Shown piece by piece: positions 37,210 through 46,919 of a DNA stretch of 64,000 nt. Below the pieces are notes generated by a model that ran no database searches, was not told the DNA's origin, and saw only the letters and a program-made list of their open reading frames with translations. The number at the start of each line of letters is the position of its first letter. The first letter of the stretch is position 1. Both the position numbers and the translations under genes were made by a program. The stretch is from Salsipaludibacter sp963812245 (GTDB taxonomy: Bacteria > Actinomycetota > Nitriliruptoria > Nitriliruptorales > Nitriliruptoraceae), in NCBI GenBank assembly GCA_963812245.1, contig CAWEUK010000002.1, positions 2,108,001-2,172,000 of the forward strand, in the 5' to 3' direction.

Positions 37210-38462
37210 GCACGCTGACCGGTGATCCGCAGGTGACTCGTGCACGACGATTCGGCAGTGTGGCCATCCTGCTCGGCGTGTTCACCATCGTGGCGTTCGC
37301 GATCCCCAATGCAGGGGTGTCCACCACCCTGAGCCTGGAGTCGCGACTGGCTGGCGGCGCGGGTTCCCAGATCGGCGAGGTGTCGGTGTCGGTGTGGTGG
37401 ACGTCGATGGTCCTCGGCCTCGGTGCCGTGGCGATCGGCGTGGCACTGTGGATGGGTCGCTGGCGTGAGCACGTGATCCGGGCCGGTGGCGCCGCCATCG
37501 GGCTGTTCGTGATCGCGTTCCTGCTGTGGGCGGCGCGCGGATCGACCCTGTTCATCGTCGACCTGGCCCGACTGTCGTTGCGTGCCGCCGTGCCCCTGAC
37601 CCTGGGCGCACTCGCAGGTGTGGTGGGGGAGCGGGCCGGCGTGGTCAACATCGCCATCGAGGGCCAGTTGCTGATGGGTGCCTTCATGGCGGCGGTGCTC
37701 GCCTCGGTCACCAAGTCGCCGACGGTCGGTGCGCTGGCCGCCATCCTGGGTGGTGTCGCGATCGCTGCGATGCTCGGCCTGTTGTCGGTGAAGTTCGACA
37801 CCGACCAGATCGTTGCCGGTGTGGTGCTGATCGTGTTCGCGACGGGCCTGACGTCATTCCTTGCATCGCAGTGGCTGGCATCGAGTCCGACGATGAACAG
37901 CCCGGCCACCTTCACGGCCTTCGCCATCCCGGGTTTGTCGTCGATCCCCATCCTGGGTCCGGTCCTGTTCGACCAGTCACCACTGGTGTACGTGACGTTG
38001 ATCGCGGTCTTCGTCCTGCAGTACGGCATGTTCAACACCCGATGGGGTCTGCGTCTGCGGTCCGTCGGTGAACACCCCAAGGCGGCTGACACGGTCGGGA
38101 TCAAGGTGCCTCGCACCCGCTGGTTGGCGGTGCTGCTGGGCGGCGTGCTCGCCGGCATGGGTGGTGCGTTCCTGTCCATCGACGCGGCGTCGTCGTTCAC
38201 CGAGGGCATGTCGGGTGGCAAGGGCTTCATCGCCCTGGCCGCGATGCTGGCCGGTCGCTACAACCCCCGTGGCGCGTTCGGTGCTGCCCTGATCTTCGGG
38301 TTGTCCGAGGCGTCGGCGCGTGCCCTGCAGGGCTTCGACGTCGGCGTCCCGTCGACGTTGCTGTTGGCGACCCCCTACGTCGTCACCATCCTCGTCGTGT
38401 CCGGTCTCATCGGTCGCCTGCGCATCCCCGGCGCATCCGCGCAGCACTACTCCACGGAGTGA
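37206..38462 (+). CDS. ABC transporter permease 2 (BMP-type nucleoside importer)
   Basis: 418 residues, BPD_transp_2 family, second membrane subunit of the importer. Signature segments: LGALAGVVGERAGVVNIAIE, GQLLMGAFMAAVLASVTKSP, LSVKFDTDQIVAGVVLIVFA, RSVGEHPKAADTVGIKVPRT and GGKGFIALAAMLAGRYNPRG. An extra N-terminal pair of helices precedes the core. ATG 37206 overlaps the stop of the small repeat frame, not of permease 1 directly. Confidence 0.92.
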   Translation: MSTLTGDPQVTRARRFGSVAILLGVFTIVAFAIPNAGVSTTLSLESRLAGGAGSQIGEVSVSVWWTSMVLGLGAVAIGVALWMGRWREHVIRAGGAAIGLFVIAFLLWAARGSTLFIVDLARLSLRAAVPLTLGALAGVVGERAGVVNIAIEGQLLMGAFMAAVLASVTKSPTVGALAAILGGVAIAAMLGLLSVKFDTDQIVAGVVLIVFATGLTSFLASQWLASSPTMNSPATFTAFAIPGLSSIPILGPVLFDQSPLVYVTLIAVFVLQYGMFNTRWGLRLRSVGEHPKAADTVGIKVPRTRWLAVLLGGVLAGMGGAFLSIDAASSFTEGMSGGKGFIALAAMLAGRYNPRGAFGAALIFGLSEASARALQGFDVGVPSTLLLATPYVVTILVVSGLIGRLRIPGASAQHYSTE

Positions 38463-38823
38463 GCAGCGCGTCCGATCCGCACCGTGCCCGCGCGGTGTGG
38501 CATCGGTGTGCCTGACGTCGCACCGGGTGCCAGCGCGGTGTGGCATCGGTGTGCCTGACGTCGCACCAGTCGTGGTGCGACGCGTGTGGCGCGTGCGGGG
38601 TGCAGGATCTGGTCGGCGTGCGGTCGCCCCGAGGGGTGTCGTGCTGCCGGCGACGTGGGTGTTGCCCCACGGGTGGTCACCGACACCGGCCCAGGTGACT
38701 CCTGGGCCAGTCCGTCGGCCGGCATTGCCCGGTTGTGCCGGCCCCGATGTGCCAGTGACGCGGCCGAGGGGATAGCGTGCGCCAGCGCACCGGCCCCGGC
38801 ACGCGCACCCGAATTCGCCGTTC
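38463..38823. repeat. Intergenic region with a 43-bp direct repeat
   Basis: GCGCGGTGTGGCATCGGTGT begins at 38490 and again at 38533; 35 bp are identical in the two copies (period 43). Otherwise no gene, RNA or clear promoter is visible between the permease stop and serC. Confidence 0.75.
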
Positions 38824-39942
38824 ATGGATCCCACGATGACCGACCTGACCATTCCTGCCGACCTGCTTCCCGCGGACGGACGATTCGGCTGCGGCCCGTC
38901 CAAGGTCCGACCGGAATCGCTGGCGGCACTGGCGGCGATCGGCGACGACCTGTTGGGCACGTCGCACCGCCAGGCAGGCGTCAAGGGCCAGGTCGCGCGC
39001 CTGCGCAGTGGCATCGCCACGTTCTTCGAGGTGCCGGACGGCTACGAGGTGTTGCTGGTTCCGGGTGGGGCAACGGCGTTCTGGGATGCGGCCGCCGCCG
39101 GGGTGGTTCGCGACCGCGCCCGCCACTACGTGTTCGGCGAGTTCTCCGGCAAGTTCGCCACGGCCACGTCGACGGCACCCTGGCTCGAGCCCAGCGACAT
39201 CGTCGAGGCCGAGGTGGGCACGCGACCCACCGTCACGCCCTGCCCGCCGGCCGACGTGCAGGCGCTCACGCACAACGAGACCTCCACCGGTGTCATGCTC
39301 GATCCTGTTCGCGTCGATGACGCCCTGGTGCTGGTGGACGCGACGTCCGGCGCCAGCGGCCTGCCGGTGTCCATCGACCAGGTCGATGCCTACTACTTCT
39401 CGCTGCAGAAGGGATTCGCCTCGGAGGGCGGGCTGGCAGCCGTGGTGGCCTCGCCGGCGTTGGTGGCACGCATCCTCGAGATCGCGGCCAGCGATCGCCA
39501 CATTCCGGCCTTCCTGGACCTCAAGACCGTGGTCGACAACTCGCGCAAGGACCAGACCTACAACACGCCCTCGGTGTCGACCGTGGTGCTGGCGGCCGAA
39601 CAGACCGAGTGGATGCTCGGCCAGGGTGGTCTGGATGCCATGGTTGCCTCGTCACGGGCCAAGTCGGACCACGTCTACGCCTGGGCCGACGCCCGCGACT
39701 GGGCGACGCCGTTCGTGGCCGACCCCGACGCTCGCTCCCTCGTCGTCGCGACCATCGACCTCGATGACGACGTGTCGGCCGACCAGGTGAACGCCGTGCT
39801 GCGCGCCAACGGGATCCTGGACACCGACGGGTACCGCAAACTGGGACGCAACCAACTGCGCATCGGGCTGTTCCCGGCCGTGGACCTCGCCGACGTCGAG
39901 GCCTACACCGCCGCAGTCGACTGGGTCGTGGACCACCTGTGA
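38824..39942 (+). CDS. serC: Phosphoserine aminotransferase
   Basis: PLP enzyme of serine biosynthesis, converting 3-phosphohydroxypyruvate to phosphoserine. About 372 residues, mycobacterial type: RFGCGPSKVRPESLAALAAI, LLGTSHRQAGVKGQVARLRS, VLLVPGGATAFWDAAAAGVV, LTHNETSTGV, and the PLP lysine in YYFSLQKGFASEGGL. Start at ATG 38824 or 38836; the second is closer to relatives. Convergent with adoK. Confidence 0.92.
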   Translation: MDPTMTDLTIPADLLPADGRFGCGPSKVRPESLAALAAIGDDLLGTSHRQAGVKGQVARLRSGIATFFEVPDGYEVLLVPGGATAFWDAAAAGVVRDRARHYVFGEFSGKFATATSTAPWLEPSDIVEAEVGTRPTVTPCPPADVQALTHNETSTGVMLDPVRVDDALVLVDATSGASGLPVSIDQVDAYYFSLQKGFASEGGLAAVVASPALVARILEIAASDRHIPAFLDLKTVVDNSRKDQTYNTPSVSTVVLAAEQTEWMLGQGGLDAMVASSRAKSDHVYAWADARDWATPFVADPDARSLVVATIDLDDDVSADQVNAVLRANGILDTDGYRKLGRNQLRIGLFPAVDLADVEAYTAAVDWVVDHL

Positions 39943-40060
39943 CCACCGCCCCCACGCCACTCGCGATGTGGGATCAGATCATCACCGGTGGCCGGCTCGC
40001 CACCAACCGGATGGCCCCGACGATGGCCACATGGCGGTCGAGGGGCCGCGTCCCCCGGGG

Positions 40061-41041
40061 TCAGCGCAGGGTGAGGACGTCTTCGAGTTCGCTGCCAGCC
40101 TCGTCGCCGTAGGCGTTGGTGAATCGTTCCAGCCAACTCGTGCGCTCGAGGCCGTACTCCTGCGTGCCGACGTGCTCGAGCACGTAGGTGGCCGTGAGCG
40201 ACCCGACCTGGGCTGCCCGCTCGATGTCCAGGCCCCACGCGATCCCGGTCAGCAGGCCAGCCCGGAACCCGTCACCCACGCCGGTGGGGTCGGCACGTCG
40301 ACGCTCGGGAACGGTTGGCACGTCCATGCGGTCACCGTCCCGTGACTCCAGGATCGAACCCTGGGGCCCCACCGTCGTGATCCGCAACTCGACCCGATCG
40401 AGCACGTCCTGGTCCGACCACCCGGTCTTGCGTTCGAGCAGGACCTTCTCGTAGTCGTTGGTGATGAGGATGCGGGCGCCATCGACGAGTTTGCGCACGT
40501 CGCTGCCCGGCATGCGGGCGATCTGCTGACCGGGGTCGGCCATGAAGGGGACGCCCAGGTCCCGGCACTCGCGGGTGTGGCGGATCATGGCGCTGGGGTC
40601 GTTCGGGGAGATCACGACCAGGTCGACACCCGCCCGATCGATGATCGGCCGCAACTGGATCCGTCGCGCCTCCTCCATGGCCCCGGTGTAGAACGACGCG
40701 ATCTGGTTCTGTTCGTCGTCGGTCGTGCACAGGAACCGGGCCGTGTGCTTGGTGTCGGACACCCGCACGGCGCTGGTGTCCACGCCGTGGTCATCCAGCC
40801 ACCGTCGGTAGTCGGTGTCGAAGTCGGCGCCCACCGAGCCCACCAGCATCGGCGCCTGGGCGTACTGCGACAGGCCGAACGCGATGTTGGCCGCCGCACC
40901 GCCCCGGCGGACCTCCAACTCGTCCACCAGGAACGACAGCGAGACCCGTTCGAGTTGTCCCTCCACGAGTTGCTCGGTGATGCGCCCGGGGAAGGTCATG
41001 AGCCAGTCCGTGGCGATGGATCCGGTGACGGCGATGCGCAT
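40061..41041 (-). CDS. adoK: Adenosine kinase, PfkB family, mycobacterial type
   Basis: ATP-dependent phosphorylation of adenosine to AMP. 326 residues, strongly like mycobacterial AdoK along its length: MRIAVTGSIATDWLMTFPGR, ERVSLSFLVDELEVRRGGAA, ASFYTGAMEEARRIQLRPII, GVPFMADPGQQIARMPGSDV, ITNDYEKVLLERKTGWSDQD and the PfkB signature DPTGVGDGFRAGLLTGIAWG with the catalytic Asp257. The ATG at 41041 is chosen because homology begins there; the open frame runs to 41260. Consumes the adenosine made by AhcY. Confidence 0.92.
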   Translation of the reverse strand: MRIAVTGSIATDWLMTFPGRITEQLVEGQLERVSLSFLVDELEVRRGGAAANIAFGLSQYAQAPMLVGSVGADFDTDYRRWLDDHGVDTSAVRVSDTKHTARFLCTTDDEQNQIASFYTGAMEEARRIQLRPIIDRAGVDLVVISPNDPSAMIRHTRECRDLGVPFMADPGQQIARMPGSDVRKLVDGARILITNDYEKVLLERKTGWSDQDVLDRVELRITTVGPQGSILESRDGDRMDVPTVPERRRADPTGVGDGFRAGLLTGIAWGLDIERAAQVGSLTATYVLEHVGTQEYGLERTSWLERFTNAYGDEAGSELEDVLTLR

Positions 41042-41235
41042 GTGGGAGCCTGGCTCGTGGAGGTGGGATCCGGCAGACCGGGACATGGTAGGCCTGCGGT
41101 CCTGACGCCGGTGCAAGTCAGGCGCCGACCGGGCGCGATAGGCGCACCGCGCGACCTCCCGGTGTGCCCCGATACGCCATGGGTCGTAGGATCGCACCCG
41201 GGCGGTCAACGAGGACCGCCCGCCGTTGTCTGCAC

Positions 41236-41285
41236 GCCGCGCTCGCCGCCCCGTGGTCACGCCGCGCTCGCCGCCCCGTGGTCAC
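41236..41285. repeat. Perfect 25-bp tandem duplication between adoK and lat
   Basis: GCCGCGCTCGCCGCCCCGTG plus GTCAC, twice, head to tail (41236-41260, 41261-41285). It lies in the 336-bp divergent gap between adoK and lat; nothing else is recognisable there. Confidence 0.85.
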
Positions 41286-41377
41286 GTGGCGACCTCCGCC
41301 CCCGCACGGATCCCCGGCGACCACTGACGTTGGAATCCGAGACAACGGCCACGTGCCATGCAGTGAAGGAAGTCCTG

Positions 41378-42694
41378 ATGCACCACCGCGAGCCCGACGA
41401 CGTGCTTGACACCCTCCGCGGCCATCTCCTGGTCGACGGATTCGACATGGTGCTGGACCTGGACGCCAGTCAGGGCTCCACGCTGGTGGACCAGCGGGAC
41501 GGCTCGACGTGGCTCGACATGTTCTCGTTCTTCGCCTCCAACGCCCTGGGCATGAACCACCCCGTCTTCCAGGAATCCGACGTTCGCGAACACCTGCTGC
41601 GGGCTGCCATCAACAAGCCGTCCAACAGCGACGTCTACACCGATGTGCTGGCTGACTTCGTCACGTCGTTCGACCAGGTCATGGGCATCCCGGAACTGCC
41701 GCACATGTTCCTGATCTCGGGTGGCGCCCTGGCCGTCGAGAACACGCTCAAGGCCGCCTTCGACCACCACTCCCGACGCGGCGAGGCTGCCGGTCGTGGT
41801 GACGACCCCGGTCGCATCGCCCACCTCCAGGGTGCCTTCCATGGTCGCTCCGGCTACACGATGAGCATGACCAACACGGATCCGGCCAAGACCGCACGCT
41901 TCCCGCAGTTCGACTGGCCGCGGCTGGCGACCCCGGCGCTGCGATTCCCGCTCGAGGACCACCACGACGCCAACGAGGCTGTCACCGACCAGGCGTTGGA
42001 GGCAGCGGCGGACCTGTTCGCCCGCAACCCCCACGACATCGCCGCCTTCATCGCCGAGCCGATCCAGGGCGAGGGCGGCGACCGGCACCTGTCGGCGCGC
42101 TACCTGCAGGGCATGCAGGAACTGTGCCACGACCACGACGCCCTGTTCATCCTCGACGAGGTCCAGACCGGCGTCGGCATCACCGGAACACCGTGGGTCC
42201 ACCAGCAACTGGGCCTCGAGCCCGACCTGGTCGCCTTCGGCAAGAAGACCCACGTCTGCGGACTGATCGGCGGTCGCCATGTCGACGACGTCGAGGACAA
42301 CGTCTTCCGGGTGTCCAGCCGGATCAACTCGACCTTCGGTGGCAACCTCACCGACATCGCCCGCGCCACCGTCATCTTCGACGTCATCCGGCGCGACAAC
42401 CTGATCGACAATGCGGCCAAGATGGGCACCCACCTGCTGCAGCGGCTGCAGGAACTGCAGGCCAGCACCGACGAGGTCGACAACGCCCGGGGACGTGGGC
42501 TGTTCTGCGCCCTCGACCTGCCCGACCCCGACCGCCGCAATGCGGTGGTCCACCACCTGTTCACCAGGGAGCGGGTCATCGTGTTGGGGTGTGGCGACCG
42601 GTCGATCCGGTTCCGTCCGACCCTGACCGTCGGCATCGAGGAGTTGGATGCGGCGGTCGACGCGATCGAACGAGCAGTCGTCGCCACGCGCTGA
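41378..42694 (+). CDS. lat: L-lysine 6-transaminase
   Basis: PLP class III aminotransferase moving the epsilon amino group of lysine to 2-oxoglutarate, giving alpha-aminoadipate semialdehyde. 438 residues. Family blocks: MFSFFASNALGMNHPVFQES, INKPSNSDVYTDVLADFVTS, LISGGALAVENTLKAAFDHH, FHGRSGYTMSMTNTDPAKTA, AAFIAEPIQGEGGDRHLSAR and the PLP lysine in LVAFGKKTHVCGLIGG. ATG preceded by AAGGAAG. The next gene is an aldehyde dehydrogenase, the expected partner. Confidence 0.92.
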   Translation: MHHREPDDVLDTLRGHLLVDGFDMVLDLDASQGSTLVDQRDGSTWLDMFSFFASNALGMNHPVFQESDVREHLLRAAINKPSNSDVYTDVLADFVTSFDQVMGIPELPHMFLISGGALAVENTLKAAFDHHSRRGEAAGRGDDPGRIAHLQGAFHGRSGYTMSMTNTDPAKTARFPQFDWPRLATPALRFPLEDHHDANEAVTDQALEAAADLFARNPHDIAAFIAEPIQGEGGDRHLSARYLQGMQELCHDHDALFILDEVQTGVGITGTPWVHQQLGLEPDLVAFGKKTHVCGLIGGRHVDDVEDNVFRVSSRINSTFGGNLTDIARATVIFDVIRRDNLIDNAAKMGTHLLQRLQELQASTDEVDNARGRGLFCALDLPDPDRRNAVVHHLFTRERVIVLGCGDRSIRFRPTLTVGIEELDAAVDAIERAVVATR

Positions 42695-42796
42695 CAGCCC
42701 GGCGGCGACACCCGTCCCACCGTCCCACCTCCCGACCACCACCCATGCAGCCAGTGCCTGAAGTCCCGGCCAATCCCGCGCCCCATCGGAGCGACC

Positions 42797-44333
42797 ATGT
42801 TCACCTCCCTGATCGACGGCGACGCCGTCACCGGCCACACGACCCTGACCTCGGTCAACCCCGCCAACGTCGATGACGTGCTGGGGGAGGCATCGTTGGC
42901 CGACGCCGCCACCGTGGCCGACGCCGCCGCCCGTGCCCAGGTCGCCCAACGGGACTGGGCGCGCGTGCCGGCACCGATCCGAGGTGTCGCCATCGAGCGG
43001 ATGGGTCGGCTGTTCGAGTCCAACAAGCAGGCGCTGGCCGAGTTGATCACGCGCGAGATCGGCAAGCCGCTGCCGGAGTCGATCGGCGAGGTGCAGGAGG
43101 CCATCGACACCTGCATCTACTTCGCGGCCGAGGGGCGCCGCCTGTACGGCCAGACCGTGCCCAGCGAGATGCCGTCCAAGCACCTGTCGACCTATCGGGT
43201 GCCGGTCGGGACCATGGCGATCATCACGGCGGGCAACTTCCCCGTCGCGGTGCCGTCCTGGTACATCGTCCCGGCGCTGGTCGCGGGCAACGCGATCGTG
43301 TGGAAGCCGGCCGAGTACACGCCGGCGATCGGCGACGCCTTCACCCGCATCGTGCACGCCGCCGGCATCCCTGCCGGCGTGTTCAACATGGTGCTGGCGG
43401 ACGGGCCGGCAACGGGGGAGGGGCTCGAGCTCGCCCTCGAGGCAGGCAGCCTCGACAAGGTCGGATTCACCGGCTCGTCGCAGGTGGGTCGCGGCATCGC
43501 CGAACTGTGTGGCCGCCACCTCGTCAGCCCGACCCTGGAACTGGGAGGCAAGAACCCGTTGGTCGTCATGGCCGACGCGGACCTCGACCTCGCAGTCGAG
43601 GGCGCGCTGTTCTCGGGCTATCGGCACCGCCGGGCAACGCTGCACCTCGCTGGGCGTCGTGATCGTCCACGAGTCCGTGTCCGACGAGTTCCTCTCCCGG
43701 TTCAGCGCTGCGGTCGAATCCGCTGCCATCGGTGATCCCACCCGCGACGTGCTCTACGGACCGATGATCTCAGAGCGCTTCGCGACCAACTTCGAGAAGT
43801 GGCTCGACCACATCCAGCCCCACCATGACGTGTCGGGGTCCACTGGGCGTGGCCGCATCACCTCGGGCAACCCCCGTGAGGGCTTCGTCGGCGACCCCTC
43901 GATCGGGATCTACGACCACCCGACCATCGTGTCGGGCGTGACCATGGACGACGACCTGTACCGCAACGAGACCTTCGGGCCGATCGTGTCCGTCATGACC
44001 CACGATGGCCTCGACGACGCGATCGTGAAGGCCAACGGACACGGGTACGGGCTGAGTTCGGCCATCTACACCACCGACGCTGCCTCGGCGTATGCGTTCC
44101 GCGAGGGGGTCTCGGCCGGGATGCTGTCGATCAACAACTCGACGTCGGGTGCCGAGGCGCACCTGCCCTTCGGCGGCAACGGCAAGTCCGGCAACGGTGC
44201 CCGCCAGTCGGGCATGTGGGTGCTGGACCAGGTGACGCGCTGGCAGTCGATGAACTGGGACTGGTCAGGTCAACTGCAGAAGGCGCAGATGGACGTCGCC
44301 ACCATCGATGCCGACCTGGACTTCCAGATCTGA
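42797..44333 (+). CDS. Aldehyde dehydrogenase, likely alpha-aminoadipate-semialdehyde dehydrogenase (one frameshift)
   Basis: NAD(P)-dependent oxidation of the lat product to L-alpha-aminoadipate is the likely role, inferred from adjacency. About 511 residues with one base removed. Domains: EIGKPLPESIGEVQEAIDTC, PVGTMAIITAGNFPVAVPSW, AIVWKPAEYTPAIGDAF, GFTGSSQVGRGIAEL, catalytic Glu in LELGGKNPLVVMADADLD and, after a +1 change at about 43618-43622, GTAGQRCTSLGVVIVHESVS with the catalytic Cys. Later ETFGPIVSVMTHDGLDDAIV and NGKSGNGARQSGMW. No stop occurs before the shift. Confidence 0.88.
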
Positions 44334-44515
44334 GGCAGGTCGCGCGCGGTCAGGCAGGTCAGGCGCGGTCAGGCAGGTCAGGCGCGGGCAGGCAGGTCAG
44401 GCGCGGGCAGGCAGGTCTGGCGGGGGGCAGGTCGGGCGCGGGCAGGCAGGTCAGGCGGGGGCAGGTCGGGCGCGGGCAGGCAGGTCAGGCGCGGGGGCAG
44501 GTCGAGCGCGGGCGG
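44334..44515. repeat. 20-bp-type minisatellite between convergent genes
   Basis: From 44334 to about 44515 the plus strand is a chain of GGCAGGTCAGGCGCG-type units (about 20 bp, eight or nine imperfect copies, G/C/A-rich and almost free of T). It fills most of the space between the aldehyde dehydrogenase stop and the MFS gene stop. No gene. Confidence 0.85.
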
Positions 44516-44550
44516 GTCGTGACCGGCCGGCACCCATCGCTTGATCCTGC

Positions 44551-45813
44551 CTACCCAGCCAGCGCCGGCGTGCGAATGACGGCCCGGCGCAGCAGGACGG
44601 CCGCGATCACGGCCGCCACGATCGACATGCCGACGTTGCCGATGATCCCGGTGGTCGCGAACACCGCCGGGCCGATGCCCCCGACGAGGGCGCGGGTGAA
44701 ACTGGTCACGCTGAGCATCAGGGCGAGGTAGCGGCTGCGGGCCTCGGGCTGCACTTCGGATGCGATTGCGATGGCCGCGACGATCGCGGTCTCGGAGCCG
44801 ACCAGGCCGATCGCGAGCGCCGCGATGCCAAAGGACAGCGTCGACGTCGCGGCCAGTGCGCCCAGGCCGACGGCACACACCCCAAGACCGATCCACACGG
44901 CCCTGGCCTTGCCGATCCGGTCGGCCGCCACGGTCACCAGGCCGGCACCGGTCAACTCGCCCAGGGCCACGATTGCCGCGAATCCGCCCAGTTGTGCCAG
45001 CGGCACACCGTGCACTCGGTCCAGCCACAGGGCGAACACCGAGAAGGTTGCCTCCAACGCCGCGAACGCGAACGCCACCACCAGGAGGAAGTCACGCGCC
45101 GTCGGTGACAGTCCTGCCAGGGTTGCGCGGAGTCCGCGACGAGGCACGCGCTCGCCACGGATGGAGGTGGGAGCCGCACTGGCATGGCCTGCGACCGACG
45201 CGGCTGTGACGATCGGGTCGTGGCCTGGCTCGTCGTCTGGGTCGCCGTCGTGGTCACCATCGGCGCCATCATCGTGGGAGTCGGGGTCGAGACGACGGTG
45301 GGCGACGACGGTCAGGACCGCCACGCTCAGGGCGATCACTCCAAGCGCCAGTCGCCACGACGTCGTGGCGGCGATCAGGCCGGCGATCGGTGCCACGATC
45401 ACGAGGGCCCCGGCCCAGGTCAACTCCATGATGCTGGTGGCCCGCGCCCGGGTCGCGAACGTCGTGCGGGCGGACACGTAGCTGATGGCGGCGGTGTCCA
45501 TGAGTGGCTTGCCCGCCCCCATCACGAGCAGTGCGAGCACGGCGACCAGCGCGGTGGGAGCGACGGCGACACCCAGGGTGCCGAGTGTCACCACGATCGC
45601 GGACAGGATCAGCAACCGGTGTGGTCGTTCGCTGGCCCCGACCAACCATCCCCGCACGATGGGCGATGCCATGCCGCCGACGGCCAACGCACCCACCAGG
45701 ACACCGGCCCAGGCATCGACGATGCCCAGTTCGGCGGCCACGACCGGCAGGAACGGATACAGGAATCGGAACGCGCCGTTGCCGGCCAGCCTGATGCCCG
45801 AGAGCAGGCCCAA
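44551..45813 (-). CDS. Major facilitator superfamily transporter
   Basis: 420 residues, about 12 membrane helices, with the first helix at GLLSGIRLAGNGAFRFLYPF and an acidic His/Asp-rich central loop (HRRLDPDSHDDGADGDHDGD, about residues 190-225). No substrate signature I recognise; drug or metabolite efflux is typical of such carriers. Start uncertain: TTG at 45813 has no clear ribosome site and no ATG or GTG lies upstream in frame before the PAC2 gene stop. It follows the PAC2 gene on the same strand after 116 bp. Confidence 0.8.
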   Translation of the reverse strand: MGLLSGIRLAGNGAFRFLYPFLPVVAAELGIVDAWAGVLVGALAVGGMASPIVRGWLVGASERPHRLLILSAIVVTLGTLGVAVAPTALVAVLALLVMGAGKPLMDTAAISYVSARTTFATRARATSIMELTWAGALVIVAPIAGLIAATTSWRLALGVIALSVAVLTVVAHRRLDPDSHDDGADGDHDGDPDDEPGHDPIVTAASVAGHASAAPTSIRGERVPRRGLRATLAGLSPTARDFLLVVAFAFAALEATFSVFALWLDRVHGVPLAQLGGFAAIVALGELTGAGLVTVAADRIGKARAVWIGLGVCAVGLGALAATSTLSFGIAALAIGLVGSETAIVAAIAIASEVQPEARSRYLALMLSVTSFTRALVGGIGPAVFATTGIIGNVGMSIVAAVIAAVLLRRAVIRTPALAG

Positions 45814-45929
45814 CCGTGGCGACGTCGGGATCGGCGCAACCGTCGCGGCCGCGCCGGTTGCGGCCGCGACGTCGTGAGGTCGCTCCTCGTCCCCGGCTCG
45901 GCTGGTTTCGCCGTCGGGGGCTGGGGGAG

Positions 45930-46796
45930 TCAGGAGTCGCGCTTGCGCAGGAACTGCTCGAGCTCCTCCGCGATCTGGTCACCCGTGGGCAGTGGTCCGG
46001 GCATCCCGGCATCGTCGGCGACATCCGCGTCGTAGGCACCCTCCAACGCGGTGATGTGGGTCGACACGTCGTCGGAGTTGCCTGCCGCCTCGTCCAGGCG
46101 TTCACGGTGGGCCACGGCTTCGGTGTCCAGTTCCGACGTCTCGACGTCGAACCCGAGGTGGTCACCGAGCGTGTGGAGCAACTTGGCCGCCGCGGCCGGA
46201 TAGTCCCCGGCGACGTAGTGCGGGACCCGCGCCCACATCCCCAGCGTTCGCAGCCCGACACCACCCAGGGCTGCCTCGATGGTGACCTGGGCCGATGCGG
46301 GCACGACCATCTGTTCGGGGGAGTGGCCGAAGCGCAGCAGCAGGTCGTCGTCGTTGGAGGTCGTCGTGACCTTCACCGGTCGGGTGTGGGGGACAGGACC
46401 CGGCACGGATCCCAGCCCGACGTAGTCGGTCAGGCCGATGGCGTGTGTCAACTCGACCAGGTCCGCTCCCAGCCCGCGCCACCCGAAGTCGGGTTCGGCG
46501 CCGGTGAGCAGGAGGAACGAGTTGCCGTCGACCGGATCGATGCGATACATCGCGATCTCTGGCCAGGTGATCTCGCCGAACTTGCCGCTGTCGATGGGCA
46601 CGAGCGGACGGCGATCGCGAAAGTCGAACACGCGGTCGGCATCCACCTCGCCCACGCGGGCTCCGGGGGTGGCGTCACGCAGCGTCTGGGCGGCAGTTGT
46701 CGCACCACCGCCGGCGTCGGTCCAGCCGTCCAGGGCAACCACCACTGCGGTTGCGCCCTTGGCGTCGAAATCGGGTTCAAGTCGAAGGAGGTCCAT
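45930..46796 (-). CDS. PAC2-family protein (proteasome assembly chaperone 2-like fold)
   Basis: 288 residues. Family features: MDLLRLEPDFDAKGATAVVV, ALDGWTDAGGGATTAAQTLR, VFDFRDRRPLVPIDSGKFGE, LLLTGAEPDFGWRGLGADLV, VGLGSVPGPVPHTRPVKVTT and TLGMWARVPHYVAGDYPAAA. Widespread in actinobacteria; despite the family name no role in bacterial proteasome assembly is proven. The ATG has AAGGAGG upstream. It ends in an acidic, coiled tail. Divergent from the zinc-ribbon gene. Confidence 0.88.
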   Translation of the reverse strand: MDLLRLEPDFDAKGATAVVVALDGWTDAGGGATTAAQTLRDATPGARVGEVDADRVFDFRDRRPLVPIDSGKFGEITWPEIAMYRIDPVDGNSFLLLTGAEPDFGWRGLGADLVELTHAIGLTDYVGLGSVPGPVPHTRPVKVTTTSNDDDLLLRFGHSPEQMVVPASAQVTIEAALGGVGLRTLGMWARVPHYVAGDYPAAAAKLLHTLGDHLGFDVETSELDTEAVAHRERLDEAAGNSDDVSTHITALEGAYDADVADDAGMPGPLPTGDQIAEELEQFLRKRDS

Positions 46797-46919
46797 GCCG
46801 GCAAGGATATTGGGTGGCACACCACCGCCGTCCACACCTGAACCGGTGCCACGCAGGTTGCCTTCCCGGGCCCGGTCAGGTTGTCCGGTTGGCCGACAGG
46901 CGTGGGGTACGGTTGCCCC

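Noticed and set aside
45814..45929. Search for a canonical MFS start upstream of TTG 45813
   Set aside because: No ATG or GTG in frame before the preceding gene's stop, so TTG was kept with a note of doubt.
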